From: JAWLBW01 sp041687475
Lineage (GTDB): Bacteria > J088 > JAWLBW01
Assembly (NCBI GenBank): GCA_041687475.1
Contig: JAWLBW010000071.1
Span: forward strand, 1-16,979
DNA length: 16,979 nucleotides
Direction: 5' to 3'
Under the pieces are notes generated by a model that worked only from the letters and a program-made list of their open reading frames with translations, was not told the origin of the DNA and did not search any database. The translations under genes and the position numbers were made by a program. Positions within the stretch are counted from its first letter, which is position 1. Each line of letters begins with the position of its first letter. Below, piece after piece: positions 1-6,851 of this stretch.

Positions 1-26
1 GGTTCCCAGGGCCTTTTCCCACGTAA

Positions 27-72
27 CCCAGGACTTACGTCCTGGGCTTAGCATAAGCCGGCCCTCCGGGCC
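27..72. repeat. Cluster of three adjacent palindromes (REP-like intergenic element)
   Basis: Three hairpins lie back to back. Positions 27-46 form CCCAGGAC-TTAC-GTCCTGGG with a perfect 8-bp stem. Positions 45-59 form GGCTTA-GCA-TAAGCC, and 60-72 form GGCCC-TCC-GGGCC. There is no T-run after any of them, so a simple terminator is unlikely. The text resembles dispersed palindromic intergenic elements known in many bacteria, but a second copy is not present in this window, so that label is an inference. The stretch from 73 to 195 shows nothing I can assign. Confidence 0.5.
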
Positions 73-195
73 TCAGCACTTAATCCGGAAACCAGTCATC
101 AGAGTCGGCGCAGGGCATTGCCTGGAAATGTGATCAATGGTCAGCCCGCCGGGGAGTATGGTACTACGGCAAGCCGGCGAGGGGGCTTCGGCTTC

Positions 196-368
196 CCGTT
201 CAGCACGTGTGCCTTGTACTTATTCCCCCGTGCGCCGTCCGAAATGGTCACCGTGCCGCACGTGTGTAGACCTTACTCGGCCGTCCGCCGTCCGACAAGG
301 ATACCGTGCTGCACGCGCCTCGGGCATTGATCATTGGCATCGGTCATCTCATGCAACCGTGCTGCACG
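196..368. repeat. Degenerate tandem repeat, period 53-55 bp
   Basis: A core close to CCGTGCTGCACG recurs at 196 (variant CCGTTCAGCACG), 251, 304 and 357, with spacings of 55, 53 and 53 bp. The first two units also match along their 3' halves: CCGTGCGCCGTCCGAAATGG at 229-248 against CCGTCCGCCGTCCGACAAGG. The third unit is much more diverged. The last core ends one base before the stop codon of the acyl-CoA dehydrogenase gene. It looks like a decayed minisatellite. The cores are too short and the intervening sequences too similar for a CRISPR array. Confidence 0.5.
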
Positions 369-1604
369 TCAAAGCAGCCCTAGCTCTGCCCGGGCCGCCG
401 TCAGGTAGTTGATGTGCGTGGTGCCTGCGCCCAGCTCGAGCAGCTTGGCGTCGCGGGCCAGCTTGGCCACATGGTATTCCTCCATGTAGCCGTAGCCGCC
501 GTGAATCTGTATGGCCTTCATGGCGCAGTCGACCGCCATCTGCGAGGCATAGGCTTTGGTGGCGCTGATGAAGGCGGCGTCGCGAATGCCTTTCTTCTGC
601 ATGTACGCCGTGCGGAAGACGATGTTCTCGACGTTTTTCAATTTGACGTACATGTCGGCCAGATCGAGCTGAATGGCCTGGAATTCGCCGATGGCGCGGC
701 CGAACTGTTTACGTTCGAGGGCGTAGTTTTTCGAGCGCTCGTAACATTCTTCGATGATGCCCCAGGCCATGGCCGGTATGCCCGAGCGTTCGTTGCCGAG
801 CGACTCCTTGGTATCCTTGCGACCTTCCGGCTTTTCGACCCCGCCAAGGAGGTTTTCTCTGGGAACGCGCACGTTGTCGAAGAAGATCTCGCCGGTAGGC
901 GAGTCTTTCATGCCCATCTTGTCGAAGGGTTTGCCCTGCTCGAAACCGGGCATGCCCTTTTCGAGAATGAAGGCGCTCACGGGCATGTCTTCGCGCGCCT
1001 GCCCGCGGGCGATGCGGGCGTACACGATGAAGTAGTCGGCGTAGGGGCCGTTGGTAATGAAGGTCTTCTGGCCGTTGAGCACGTAGTCGTCGCCGTCGGG
1101 CCGGGCGGTCGTACGCATCGAGCCGAAGGCGTCGCTGCCGGCGCCCGGTTCGGTCAGGCACCAGGCCCCTATCTTCTCGAACGACACGAGCCCAAGGCCG
1201 TACCTTTCAATCTGATCGGCCGTGCCTTTGGTCAGAACGGCGGCGCCCGCCAGACCGGCCGATACGCCCCAGCTTGTCGTAAAACCCGGCGAGCAGCGGC
1301 TGAGCTCCTTGGTCACCACCATCATAATCATGGGGTCGGCAAAGTCGCCGCCGCCTTCGGTAACCGCGACGCCGGCAGGTTCGCTTCCCCCCGCTTGTTC
1401 TTTTTCACGCAGCTTCTGCATTCGGGCGGTCGCGGCCATGCGGGCCATGTCGGCAATGCCCAGGGCGCGGGCCATGTCGCGCATGAGGTCGTAGGGCAGC
1501 AGTTCACCGGAGTCGAGTAGTGGGAGGCTGGGACGCAGCTTTCGGTCGCACCACTGGCGCACCATGTCCTGAATCATGCGGGTCGACTCGGAAAGTTCGA
1601 ACAT
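369..1604 (-). CDS. Acyl-CoA dehydrogenase, IVD/LCAD-type active site
   Basis: An FAD-dependent enzyme that removes hydrogens across the alpha-beta bond of an acyl-CoA and passes electrons to electron-transfer flavoprotein, in fatty-acid or branched-chain catabolism in the cytoplasm. The 411 residues show the family signatures CLTEPGAGSDA (149-159), NGQKTFITNG (177-186), ERKQFGRAIGEFQ (297-309) and IQIHGGYGYMEEY (366-378). The C-terminal site that holds the catalytic Glu in medium-chain enzymes reads GAGT (392-395), so it lacks that Glu. E272 in GNERSG aligns with the helix-G base of isovaleryl- and long-chain enzymes, so activity is expected. Residues about 52-90 carry a low-complexity linker longer than usual. 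The ATG at 1604 is chosen because GGAGG lies 5 bases upstream; a GTG at 1616 overlaps that ribosome site. Substrate cannot be told. It stands alone, with an operator-like palindrome upstream. Confidence 0.93.
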   Translation of the reverse strand: MFELSESTRMIQDMVRQWCDRKLRPSLPLLDSGELLPYDLMRDMARALGIADMARMAATARMQKLREKEQAGGSEPAGVAVTEGGGDFADPMIMMVVTKELSRCSPGFTTSWGVSAGLAGAAVLTKGTADQIERYGLGLVSFEKIGAWCLTEPGAGSDAFGSMRTTARPDGDDYVLNGQKTFITNGPYADYFIVYARIARGQAREDMPVSAFILEKGMPGFEQGKPFDKMGMKDSPTGEIFFDNVRVPRENLLGGVEKPEGRKDTKESLGNERSGIPAMAWGIIEECYERSKNYALERKQFGRAIGEFQAIQLDLADMYVKLKNVENIVFRTAYMQKKGIRDAAFISATKAYASQMAVDCAMKAIQIHGGYGYMEEYHVAKLARDAKLLELGAGTTHINYLTAARAELGLL

Positions 1605-1609
1605 GCGGT

Positions 1610-1614
1610 CCTCC
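1610..1614 (-). promoter_or_regulatory. Ribosome binding site deciding the acyl-CoA dehydrogenase start
   Basis: On the minus strand GGAGG is followed by five bases and ATG at 1604. The alternative GTG start (1614-1616) overlaps this Shine-Dalgarno sequence by one base, so the shorter, 411-residue protein is favoured. Confidence 0.8.
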
Positions 1615-1631
1615 ACACAGGTTGGGAATGC

Positions 1632-1645
1632 CTACCATACGGTAG
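1632..1645. promoter_or_regulatory. Operator-like palindrome upstream of acyl-CoA dehydrogenase
   Basis: CTACCATACGGTAG is a 14-bp inverted repeat with 7-bp arms and a single mismatched pair. It lies 28-41 bp upstream of the ATG at 1604, where a repressor would block transcription. Short palindromes of this kind are typical targets of TetR-family regulators, which often control acyl-CoA metabolism. The protein that binds is not evident in the window. Confidence 0.5.
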
Positions 1646-1780
1646 ACAGGCTCCACTATTGCAGTCGCGCGGGAGGGATGTCAAGGGGGGACTCGAAGGC
1701 TCCGTTCCCAGCGGGCTGAGCGTGACGGCAGATTCCCGTTCTCTTGCTTGCTCGACTCTGCCCCCTGTTCTTGGCCCTAA

Positions 1781-1808
1781 GGATCGTGGATTGCGGATTG
1801 TGGATTTA
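1781..1808. repeat. Heptad repeat, four units (GGATTGC type)
   Basis: Four consecutive heptads read GGATCGT, GGATTGC, GGATTGT and GGATTTA. The last unit contains the complement of the stop codon of the histidine kinase gene (1806-1808). Related GATCGCA heptads occur at 5082-5109 and 5254-5288. Confidence 0.65.
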
Positions 1809-3173
1809 CTTCCGTACGGGAAGGTAGACGTCGAAGCGGGTACCCCGGCCCTGGGTTGACGTCACTTCGATGCGGCCGCCGTGCGACTGCACGACCCGTT
1901 GCACTGTGGTCAGTCCGATCCCGGTGCCGGCCGCTGATGTGCCCGGAACCCGGTAGAACGGTTCATAGATTCTTCGAATGGCTTCGGGGGGAATGCCCGG
2001 CCCCGTGTCTTCACAGGAGAGAAGGCAGTTACCCTCGGCTTCTTTGCGAGCGGAAAGCGTGACCACGCGCGTGGGGCAATCCTGCATGTACTTCAAGGCG
2101 TTGCTGAGCAGATTGATGACGATGACGTGAAGCAGTGCCGACGAGCATCGTACTTCGCAGCGTGCCGGAAGATCGGTTTCGATTCGAGCTCCGACTTTCT
2201 CTGCCAGCGGCTCGAGTTCTTCGATGACAGCTTTGATTTCTTCGACAAGCGAGCCGGTTTCGACAGGTCCGACCGCGACGGGTTGCCCGGCCCGCGAGAA
2301 TGCCAGAAGTCCGTCGAGCAAGGTCATGGCGCGCTTTGACGATTGCTCGATTTTGTCGGCCAGCATTTGCACGATGGCGGGGCGATCGCCGAAGTTGCGA
2401 AGCGTGTCGGGGGCCACGGCAACGGGCGTGAGAATGTTCTTGATGTCATGGGCGACACGTCCGGCGAAGGCGTCGAGGTCGCGGTTGATGGTTTCCATAC
2501 GACCGATGTATTCGGACAGTTGCCGTTGTTGACGGCGAATGGTGCGTATGACGAGCAGCCAGATGATGATCACCAGGGTTCCGACAATAACGCCGCCCAG
2601 AATTTCAATCGTCTGCACCAGTGAAAGTCTTTCATCGGCTGCTTGCAGCACGGCTTCGATTTCGGACCGATTTCGATCGGACAGCTCCGACAAGACTGCG
2701 AGAACATGAGATGTACGGCCGACCTGGTTGTTCAATTCCTGATAGGCGGCGGCATAGTCGCGAAGTTCGATGGATGCGAGCACGGAGCGGAACGAGGCGC
2801 GAAGGGCGTTCAGCGTGGGCGTGACCTCCTGAAACAGGGCACTTTCATTGGGACTCAGCAGCAGATAGAGTTCCGCCAAACGTTTGTCGAGACGTCGCTC
2901 AAGCGCAAGAATGTCTTCGTCGGGCAGGGTCTCGGCGATAATGGCTTCGCGCAGTTCGAGCTGTATGCGCGATATATGTTGCCCCGTTCTGCCCAGGAGA
3001 AAGGTGGTTTTCTCACCCTGTTCGAACAGCTCGAGCACGGTGTTCTGGGCCCGCGAGACCTCGAAGAAGGAAACCAGCACGCCCGCGGCTACGAGAAATA
3101 GCGATGCGAGCAGGCCCAGCGTGAGTTTACCCGTATTCTGCAAGGCCTGATTCTGTACTGTCGATTCCGGCAC
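1806..3173 (-). CDS. Membrane sensor histidine kinase, orphan
   Basis: A two-component sensor that autophosphorylates on histidine and passes phosphate to a response regulator. The 455 residues start with a membrane segment (about 17-38), followed by a mostly helical periplasmic sensor domain (about 40-185), a second membrane segment (about 189-209) and a short linker. The dimerisation/phosphoacceptor region holds AHDIKN with H242. The ATPase domain shows the N box NLLSNALKY (354-362), the G1 box DTGPGIP (389-395), EPFYR (404-408) and the G2 box GTGIGL (416-421). There is no receiver domain, and no response regulator lies beside it, so its partner is elsewhere. The start is GTG at 3173, with GGGAG six bases upstream. 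The signal sensed is unknown; the periplasmic helices resemble four-helix-bundle sensor modules. The stop codon lies inside a heptad repeat. Confidence 0.92.
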   Translation of the reverse strand: MPESTVQNQALQNTGKLTLGLLASLFLVAAGVLVSFFEVSRAQNTVLELFEQGEKTTFLLGRTGQHISRIQLELREAIIAETLPDEDILALERRLDKRLAELYLLLSPNESALFQEVTPTLNALRASFRSVLASIELRDYAAAYQELNNQVGRTSHVLAVLSELSDRNRSEIEAVLQAADERLSLVQTIEILGGVIVGTLVIIIWLLVIRTIRRQQRQLSEYIGRMETINRDLDAFAGRVAHDIKNILTPVAVAPDTLRNFGDRPAIVQMLADKIEQSSKRAMTLLDGLLAFSRAGQPVAVGPVETGSLVEEIKAVIEELEPLAEKVGARIETDLPARCEVRCSSALLHVIVINLLSNALKYMQDCPTRVVTLSARKEAEGNCLLSCEDTGPGIPPEAIRRIYEPFYRVPGTSAAGTGIGLTTVQRVVQSHGGRIEVTSTQGRGTRFDVYLPVRK

Positions 3174-3323
3174 CCTGCTCTCCCTGAACCCTTAGCATAA
3201 CGCGACTTATTGCTGTTGTGGCAATCAGACGTCGCTTTTTTCAGGGCAACAGGGCGGCAAGTGCGGAAGAGGCAAGACCAGGCAGGGCGACAATCGGGGC
3301 TGACAGAATCCGCGCCTTGACCA

Positions 3324-3338
3324 ATGACCGTCGGTCAT
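3324..3338. promoter_or_regulatory. Perfect 15-bp palindrome, possible orphan operator
   Basis: ATGACCG-T-CGGTCAT is a perfect inverted repeat with 7-bp arms around one base. It lies between the LysR stop codon (3367) and the histidine kinase start (3173), about 150 bp upstream of the kinase. TTGACC at 3318-3323 directly abuts it. The form fits a TetR-type operator. There is no T-run, so a terminator is unlikely. Confidence 0.45.
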
Positions 3339-3366
3339 CGAACGTCTCCCCCGCCATGGGAGGGGC

Positions 3367-4266
3367 CTAACCCAGCTTGCCCTCGAACAGGGGGCGCAGC
3401 TTGCGCAGTTCTTCGCCGGCGAAATCGAGCCAGGCTTTCACGCGGGCAGTCCTTCTGAGGTCTTTGTGCGTGAGAATCCACAATTCCGTGGCCATTTCAG
3501 GGTGGGGAGCGGTCAGCCTTCGCAGGGTCGAGCGGTCGCCCAGAAAACAGGGCAAAAAGGCGAGCCCCAGGCCGGCCTCGCACATGCGATGCTTGGCCAG
3601 CACCGAATTGGTACGCAGCGCGATAGCTTCGGGGGGAACGCGCTCGGCCAGAAACCGGTAAATGGGGGTGTGCGACATGCTGTCGTCGAAACCCACGATT
3701 TCATGGCCTTCGAGGCAGCCGTCCGGGGTCCACGGAAATCGTTCGAGATACGTCGGCGCGCCGTACAGCGCAAATTGCACCGACCCGATACGGAGCCCGA
3801 TAAGGTTTTCGGGCGGACTCGGTATCGGGCGTACGGCCACGTCGGCTTCCCGCTTTGAAAGATTCACGGCCTGCGAGCCGATGCTCAGCTCGACCGACAC
3901 CTGGGGGTACCGCTTGCGAAAGGCCGCGACGATGGGCGGTAGAACCATGGTGCCGAAGGTGTCGGAGGTGGCCACCCGCAGCTCGCCCTGGAGGCGCAGG
4001 TCGCTTCCCCCGATGGTGCGCATGACGTCGTCGAAGGCTTCCGACATGATGAGGGCTTTGGCTCGCATGCGCTCGCCGGCGGCGTTCAATGCGTAACCGT
4101 CGCTCATGCGGTCGAAGAGACGCACCCCCAGTTCCTGCTCGAGCGCCTGCACCCGCCGGTATATGGTGCTGTGGTTTACGCCCAGTCGCCGTGCCGCTCC
4201 CGAGAGGGTACCCTCTTCGGCAACGGCAAGGAACACGCGTATGTCATTCCATTCGGCGTTGTGCAT
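3367..4266 (-). CDS. LysR-family transcriptional regulator
   Basis: A DNA-binding regulator of 299 residues, the usual LysR length. The N-terminal winged helix-turn-helix covers about 5-64, with the motif GTLSGAARRLGVNHSTIYRRV (19-39) and the following ALEQELGVRLFDR. The substrate-binding part runs from about 90 to 295; the segment ELRVATSDTFGTMVLPPIV marks its start. The coinducer cannot be read from sequence. It starts at ATG 4266; I see no clear ribosome site, so translation may be weak. The gene diverges from the YceI gene with 149 bp between the starts. Divergent placement is the classic layout in which LysR controls its neighbour, so control of the YceI gene is plausible. A 13-bp palindrome lies just upstream of its own start. 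Confidence 0.92.
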   Translation of the reverse strand: MHNAEWNDIRVFLAVAEEGTLSGAARRLGVNHSTIYRRVQALEQELGVRLFDRMSDGYALNAAGERMRAKALIMSEAFDDVMRTIGGSDLRLQGELRVATSDTFGTMVLPPIVAAFRKRYPQVSVELSIGSQAVNLSKREADVAVRPIPSPPENLIGLRIGSVQFALYGAPTYLERFPWTPDGCLEGHEIVGFDDSMSHTPIYRFLAERVPPEAIALRTNSVLAKHRMCEAGLGLAFLPCFLGDRSTLRRLTAPHPEMATELWILTHKDLRRTARVKAWLDFAGEELRKLRPLFEGKLG

Positions 4267-4279
4267 AATTGCATATCAA

Positions 4280-4292
4280 GTTTGCGGCAAAC
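4280..4292. promoter_or_regulatory. Palindrome in the LysR/YceI divergent region
   Basis: GTTTGC-G-GCAAAC is a perfect inverted repeat. It contains a T-N11-A arrangement, the minimal signature of LysR sites, and lies 14-26 bp upstream of the LysR start. Binding there would suit autorepression, and the same site is in the promoter region shared with the YceI gene. Confidence 0.45.
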
Positions 4293-4415
4293 CGACTACC
4301 TCTGCATCTTAGCACATGGGATACTGAAGACCAGAAACAAACAGGGAAACGCATGGGGCGCTTCCCGTGCAGGTCGTGACAGCGACCGTGGCATCAACGG
4401 GTCAGGAGTTAGTTC

Positions 4416-5018
4416 ATGAAAGCGTTTTTCAAGTCTGCCGGCATGGCAGTTGTCGGTCTTGCTCTTTCGGTCGGCGTTGCGCAGGCCGGCGACTATGTGA
4501 TCGATACGGCTCACAGCGACGTAAGCTTCCAGGTGCGCCACCTGGCCAGCAAGGTTCGGGGCAGCTTCAACACGTTTGACGGGTCGTTCTCCTTCGATCC
4601 GGCCAAGCCGGAAAAGGCCGCCGGCAAGATCGTCATCAAGACCGAATCCATCGATACGAACCACAAGAAGCGCGACGCACACCTGCGATCGGCCGATTTC
4701 TTCGAAGTCGAGAAGCACCCTGAAATGACCTATGTCATCAAGGGCGGCAAGAAGCAGGGCGACAAGTACGTGCTTACCGGCGACCTGACCATGCGTGGCG
4801 TGACGAAGTCGGTTCCGCTGACGGTCACCTACCTGGGTGAACAGACCGATCCGTGGGGCAACAAGGCTTCGGCCTTCAATGCCAGCACCAAGATCAATCG
4901 CAAAGACTTCGGACTCAACTGGAACAAGGCCCTGGAAGCCGGTGGCTTTCTCGTCGGCGACGACATCGAGATTGAGATCAACCTCGAAGCCAACCCGCCG
5001 AAAACGGCCGCCAAGTAA
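4416..5018 (+). CDS. YceI-family periplasmic lipid-binding protein
   Basis: A 200-residue exported protein of the YceI family, which folds as a lipocalin-like barrel and binds polyisoprenoid or other amphiphilic lipids in the periplasm. The signal peptide is clear: KAFFKS, then a hydrophobic core, with AQA before a likely cut after residue 24. The mature part has the family pattern YVIDTAHSDVSFQVRHL near its start, SIDTNHKKRDAHLRSADFF, LTGDLTMRGVTKSVPL and NRKDFGLNWN. Length is typical. The ATG at 4416 is preceded by AGGAG with seven bases between. It is followed by a strong terminator, so it is probably transcribed alone. It may be controlled by the divergent LysR gene. The physiological ligand is unknown. 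Confidence 0.93.
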   Translation: MKAFFKSAGMAVVGLALSVGVAQAGDYVIDTAHSDVSFQVRHLASKVRGSFNTFDGSFSFDPAKPEKAAGKIVIKTESIDTNHKKRDAHLRSADFFEVEKHPEMTYVIKGGKKQGDKYVLTGDLTMRGVTKSVPLTVTYLGEQTDPWGNKASAFNASTKINRKDFGLNWNKALEAGGFLVGDDIEIEINLEANPPKTAAK

Positions 5019-5044
5019 GCAAGAGGGAAACCTCTGCTCTGCCG

Positions 5045-5079
5045 ACCCTTCGGGCCTTCATCGGTCCGAGGGGTTTTTT
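5045..5079 (+). terminator. Rho-independent terminator after the YceI gene
   Basis: ACCCTTCGGGCC pairs with GGTCCGAGGGGT (12 pairs, two of them G-T) around the loop TTCATC, and a run of six T follows at 5074-5079. It begins 26 bases after the YceI stop codon. Confidence 0.88.
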
Positions 5080-5081
5080 AT

Positions 5082-5109
5082 GATCCCTGATCGCAGATCG
5101 CAGATCCCA
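5082..5109 (+). repeat. Heptad repeat, four units (GATCGCA type)
   Basis: Units read GATCCCT, GATCGCA, GATCGCA and GATCCCA, beginning two bases after the YceI terminator. An inverted partner array lies at 5254-5288. Confidence 0.7.
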
Positions 5110-5203
5110 AACCGGAGCCGGTTGCGCGGTCGCAATTCATCTGCCTTCTCTTTCGGCGTTCCGACTTCCGCAATTCGCGTTTTCCGAAGGGTGGCTCCGT
5201 CTG

Positions 5204-6127
5204 CTATTTGCCATCGGCCGTAACAGCCAGAGCTTCTGCCATCTCGTCTTCTTTGCGATCTGCGATCTGGGACCTGCGATCTGTGACGCCGGCCCCGCAT
5301 AGCCACACCGCGCCCATGAGTACGGCCCCGCCTACGACAAGGCGCGTCCAGTCGGCCTCGCGGTTCCAGATGAGTACGTTCACGAGAATGCCGGCGGGTA
5401 TGAGCATGTTGTTCATGGTGGCCAGCTGGCCTGTGTTGACCCACTTGGTCGCCACATTCCACCCGAGATAGCCCAGCCCCGAAGCCCCCAGCCCCAGCCA
5501 GGCAAGAACACCCCACTCGAGCGCGGAACGGGGAATCATGTTCCAGTCGGCAAACAAGAGCGCGCCCAGGCCTGATGTCAGGGCGGCCCCCAGAAAGAAA
5601 AAACCGAACACCCCTGCCTGTCGGCGTACATCGCCGAGCTCGAGACGTTTGTAGGCAACCTGCCCGGCTGCGAAAGACAGGTTGGCGCCCTGAATGAGAA
5701 GAAAGCCTGTCAGCAGGTTGCCGCCGAGACCGTCATAGCGAATGTATGCCGCGCCCGCCACCGACAACGCCGCGGCAAGCCACCAGCGGGCGGGCAGATG
5801 CCTGCGGTTGAGCAGCAGCTCGTCGATGAGGTTGACCCACAGCGGCGTGAAGACCGTGAAAAGCAGCACCTCGGGTACGCTCAGGAAGAGAAAGGAATGG
5901 TATAGCAGCAGGTAGGTGACACCGAGCTGCAGCGCCCCAATGGCCGTAAGCGCCGCGATACGGGCGCGAGGCAGGCTGCGTGGCCGCAGCAGCGGCAGGA
6001 ACAGGAGAAACGCCAGGGCTACGCGAATGAAGACGGCAATGTAGCTGTCGACCGAGCCGGCAAGGTATTCGCCGATGAGCGAAAAGCTGAATGCCCAGAC
6101 GGCGGTGATAATCCAGAGTAGCCACAT
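5204..6127 (-). CDS. DMT/EamA-family transporter
   Basis: An inner-membrane protein of 307 residues with about ten hydrophobic segments in two related halves, as expected for drug/metabolite-transporter (EamA) exporters of amino acids or other small metabolites. The first half begins MWLLWIITAVWAFSFSLIG and ends with a helix at about residue 125; the second half starts near NLSFAAGQVAYKRLEL. The substrate cannot be assigned. The ATG at 6127 is chosen because the first helix begins there; an in-frame start at 6175 would add a cysteine-rich stretch unlike the family. The last 27 residues (281-307) are hydrophilic, and the part TDRRSQIADR is encoded by a heptad DNA repeat (5254-5288), suggesting a tail acquired from the repeat. 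It is convergent with the YceI gene and divergent from the gene at 6312. Confidence 0.9.
   Translation of the reverse strand: MWLLWIITAVWAFSFSLIGEYLAGSVDSYIAVFIRVALAFLLFLPLLRPRSLPRARIAALTAIGALQLGVTYLLLYHSFLFLSVPEVLLFTVFTPLWVNLIDELLLNRRHLPARWWLAAALSVAGAAYIRYDGLGGNLLTGFLLIQGANLSFAAGQVAYKRLELGDVRRQAGVFGFFFLGAALTSGLGALLFADWNMIPRSALEWGVLAWLGLGASGLGYLGWNVATKWVNTGQLATMNNMLIPAGILVNVLIWNREADWTRLVVGGAVLMGAVWLCGAGVTDRRSQIADRKEDEMAEALAVTADGK
5254..5288 (-). repeat. Heptad repeat, five units, inside the transporter 3' end
   Basis: On the plus strand the units are TGCGATC, TGCGATC, TGGGACC, TGCGATC and TGTGACG, the complement of the GATCGCA array at 5082-5109. The two arrays are therefore inverted about 145 bp apart and could pair. 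The array encodes the charged tail of the transporter. Confidence 0.7.
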
Positions 6128-6311
6128 GACAAATGCCGGGGGGAACGAGACACAGCAATCCCAACAACGTACCACTTACGCCGACGGCGCCTCAACTCAC
6201 AGGGTTTGCGCCTGGGGGAACAGGCTGGGAATCCGGGCGGTTCCGAAATGGCCGGAGTTCGCAGAAACGGGCGTCGGGGTGCTACACTCCCCTCTATCAG
6301 GAGTTCGCGCC

Positions 6312-6755
6312 ATGCCCCTTGCCCAACAGATCAGCCTTTCTGCCGCCTTCCTCTTTTTCATGACGGGCCTGCTCACCGGCGTGTGGAAATATCTTCACAT
6401 CACCCGAAGCCCCGAGGCGACAGCACCCGTGTATGTCGACATTGCCCACCGAAGCTCGCTCATGTACAGCTTCGCCGCTCTTCTTCTGGGCGAATTCGCC
6501 GCGCGCAGCGTGTTTCCGGCCGCCGTCAACACGGGGGCCGCGCTGGCTGCGCTGAGCTTCTTTGCCCTGGCCATCGTCACCTACATCGTGCACGGCATTC
6601 TGGGCGATACCGATAATCAGCTGCGGCGTCCGCATCGTGTGGGCAGCATGCTGCTTCCGCCCTGGGCGACGGGTGTTTTCATGGGCATGCTCATTCTGGC
6701 CGAGCTGGGGGGGACTCTTGTTCTGGGCGTTGGGGCAATGCTGGCTGTGTGGTAG
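6312..6755 (+). CDS. Small four-helix membrane protein, function unknown
   Basis: A 147-residue hydrophobic protein with four likely membrane segments at about 7-27, 45-66, 71-96 and 116-145. Charged loops hold WKYLHI, APVYVDIAHRSSL and GDTDNQLRRPHR; the last two look like conserved functional loops. I have an impression of similar uncharacterised membrane proteins in other bacteria, but I know no function. The ATG at 6312 has CAGGAG about nine bases upstream. Its upstream region is shared with the divergent transporter gene. Nothing in the sequence shows a shared role with its neighbours. Confidence 0.75.
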   Translation: MPLAQQISLSAAFLFFMTGLLTGVWKYLHITRSPEATAPVYVDIAHRSSLMYSFAALLLGEFAARSVFPAAVNTGAALAALSFFALAIVTYIVHGILGDTDNQLRRPHRVGSMLLPPWATGVFMGMLILAELGGTLVLGVGAMLAVW

Positions 6756-6851
6756 GCGGGCTCGTCGGCGAGGTCGACTGAAGCACTCCCCGTCATGTCG
6801 CGGTTCGGGCGCGGTCGACCGGGCGAATCAGGAAGTGATGGTGGCGTCGGC

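Noticed and set aside
27..46. Rho-independent terminator
   Set aside because: The hairpin is perfect, but no T-run follows on either strand.
196..368. CRISPR array
   Set aside because: The repeated core is only about 12 bases, spacings vary, the intervening sequences resemble each other, and no cas genes are present.
414..1520. Long plus-strand reading frame opposite the acyl-CoA dehydrogenase
   Set aside because: It is an antisense shadow of a GC-rich gene with full family motifs on the other strand; the peptide is rich in Gly, Ala, Val and His and resembles no family.
5114..5203. Small gene in the YceI/transporter spacer
   Set aside because: Open frames there have no ribosome site and run into the repeats or the transporter's antisense strand.
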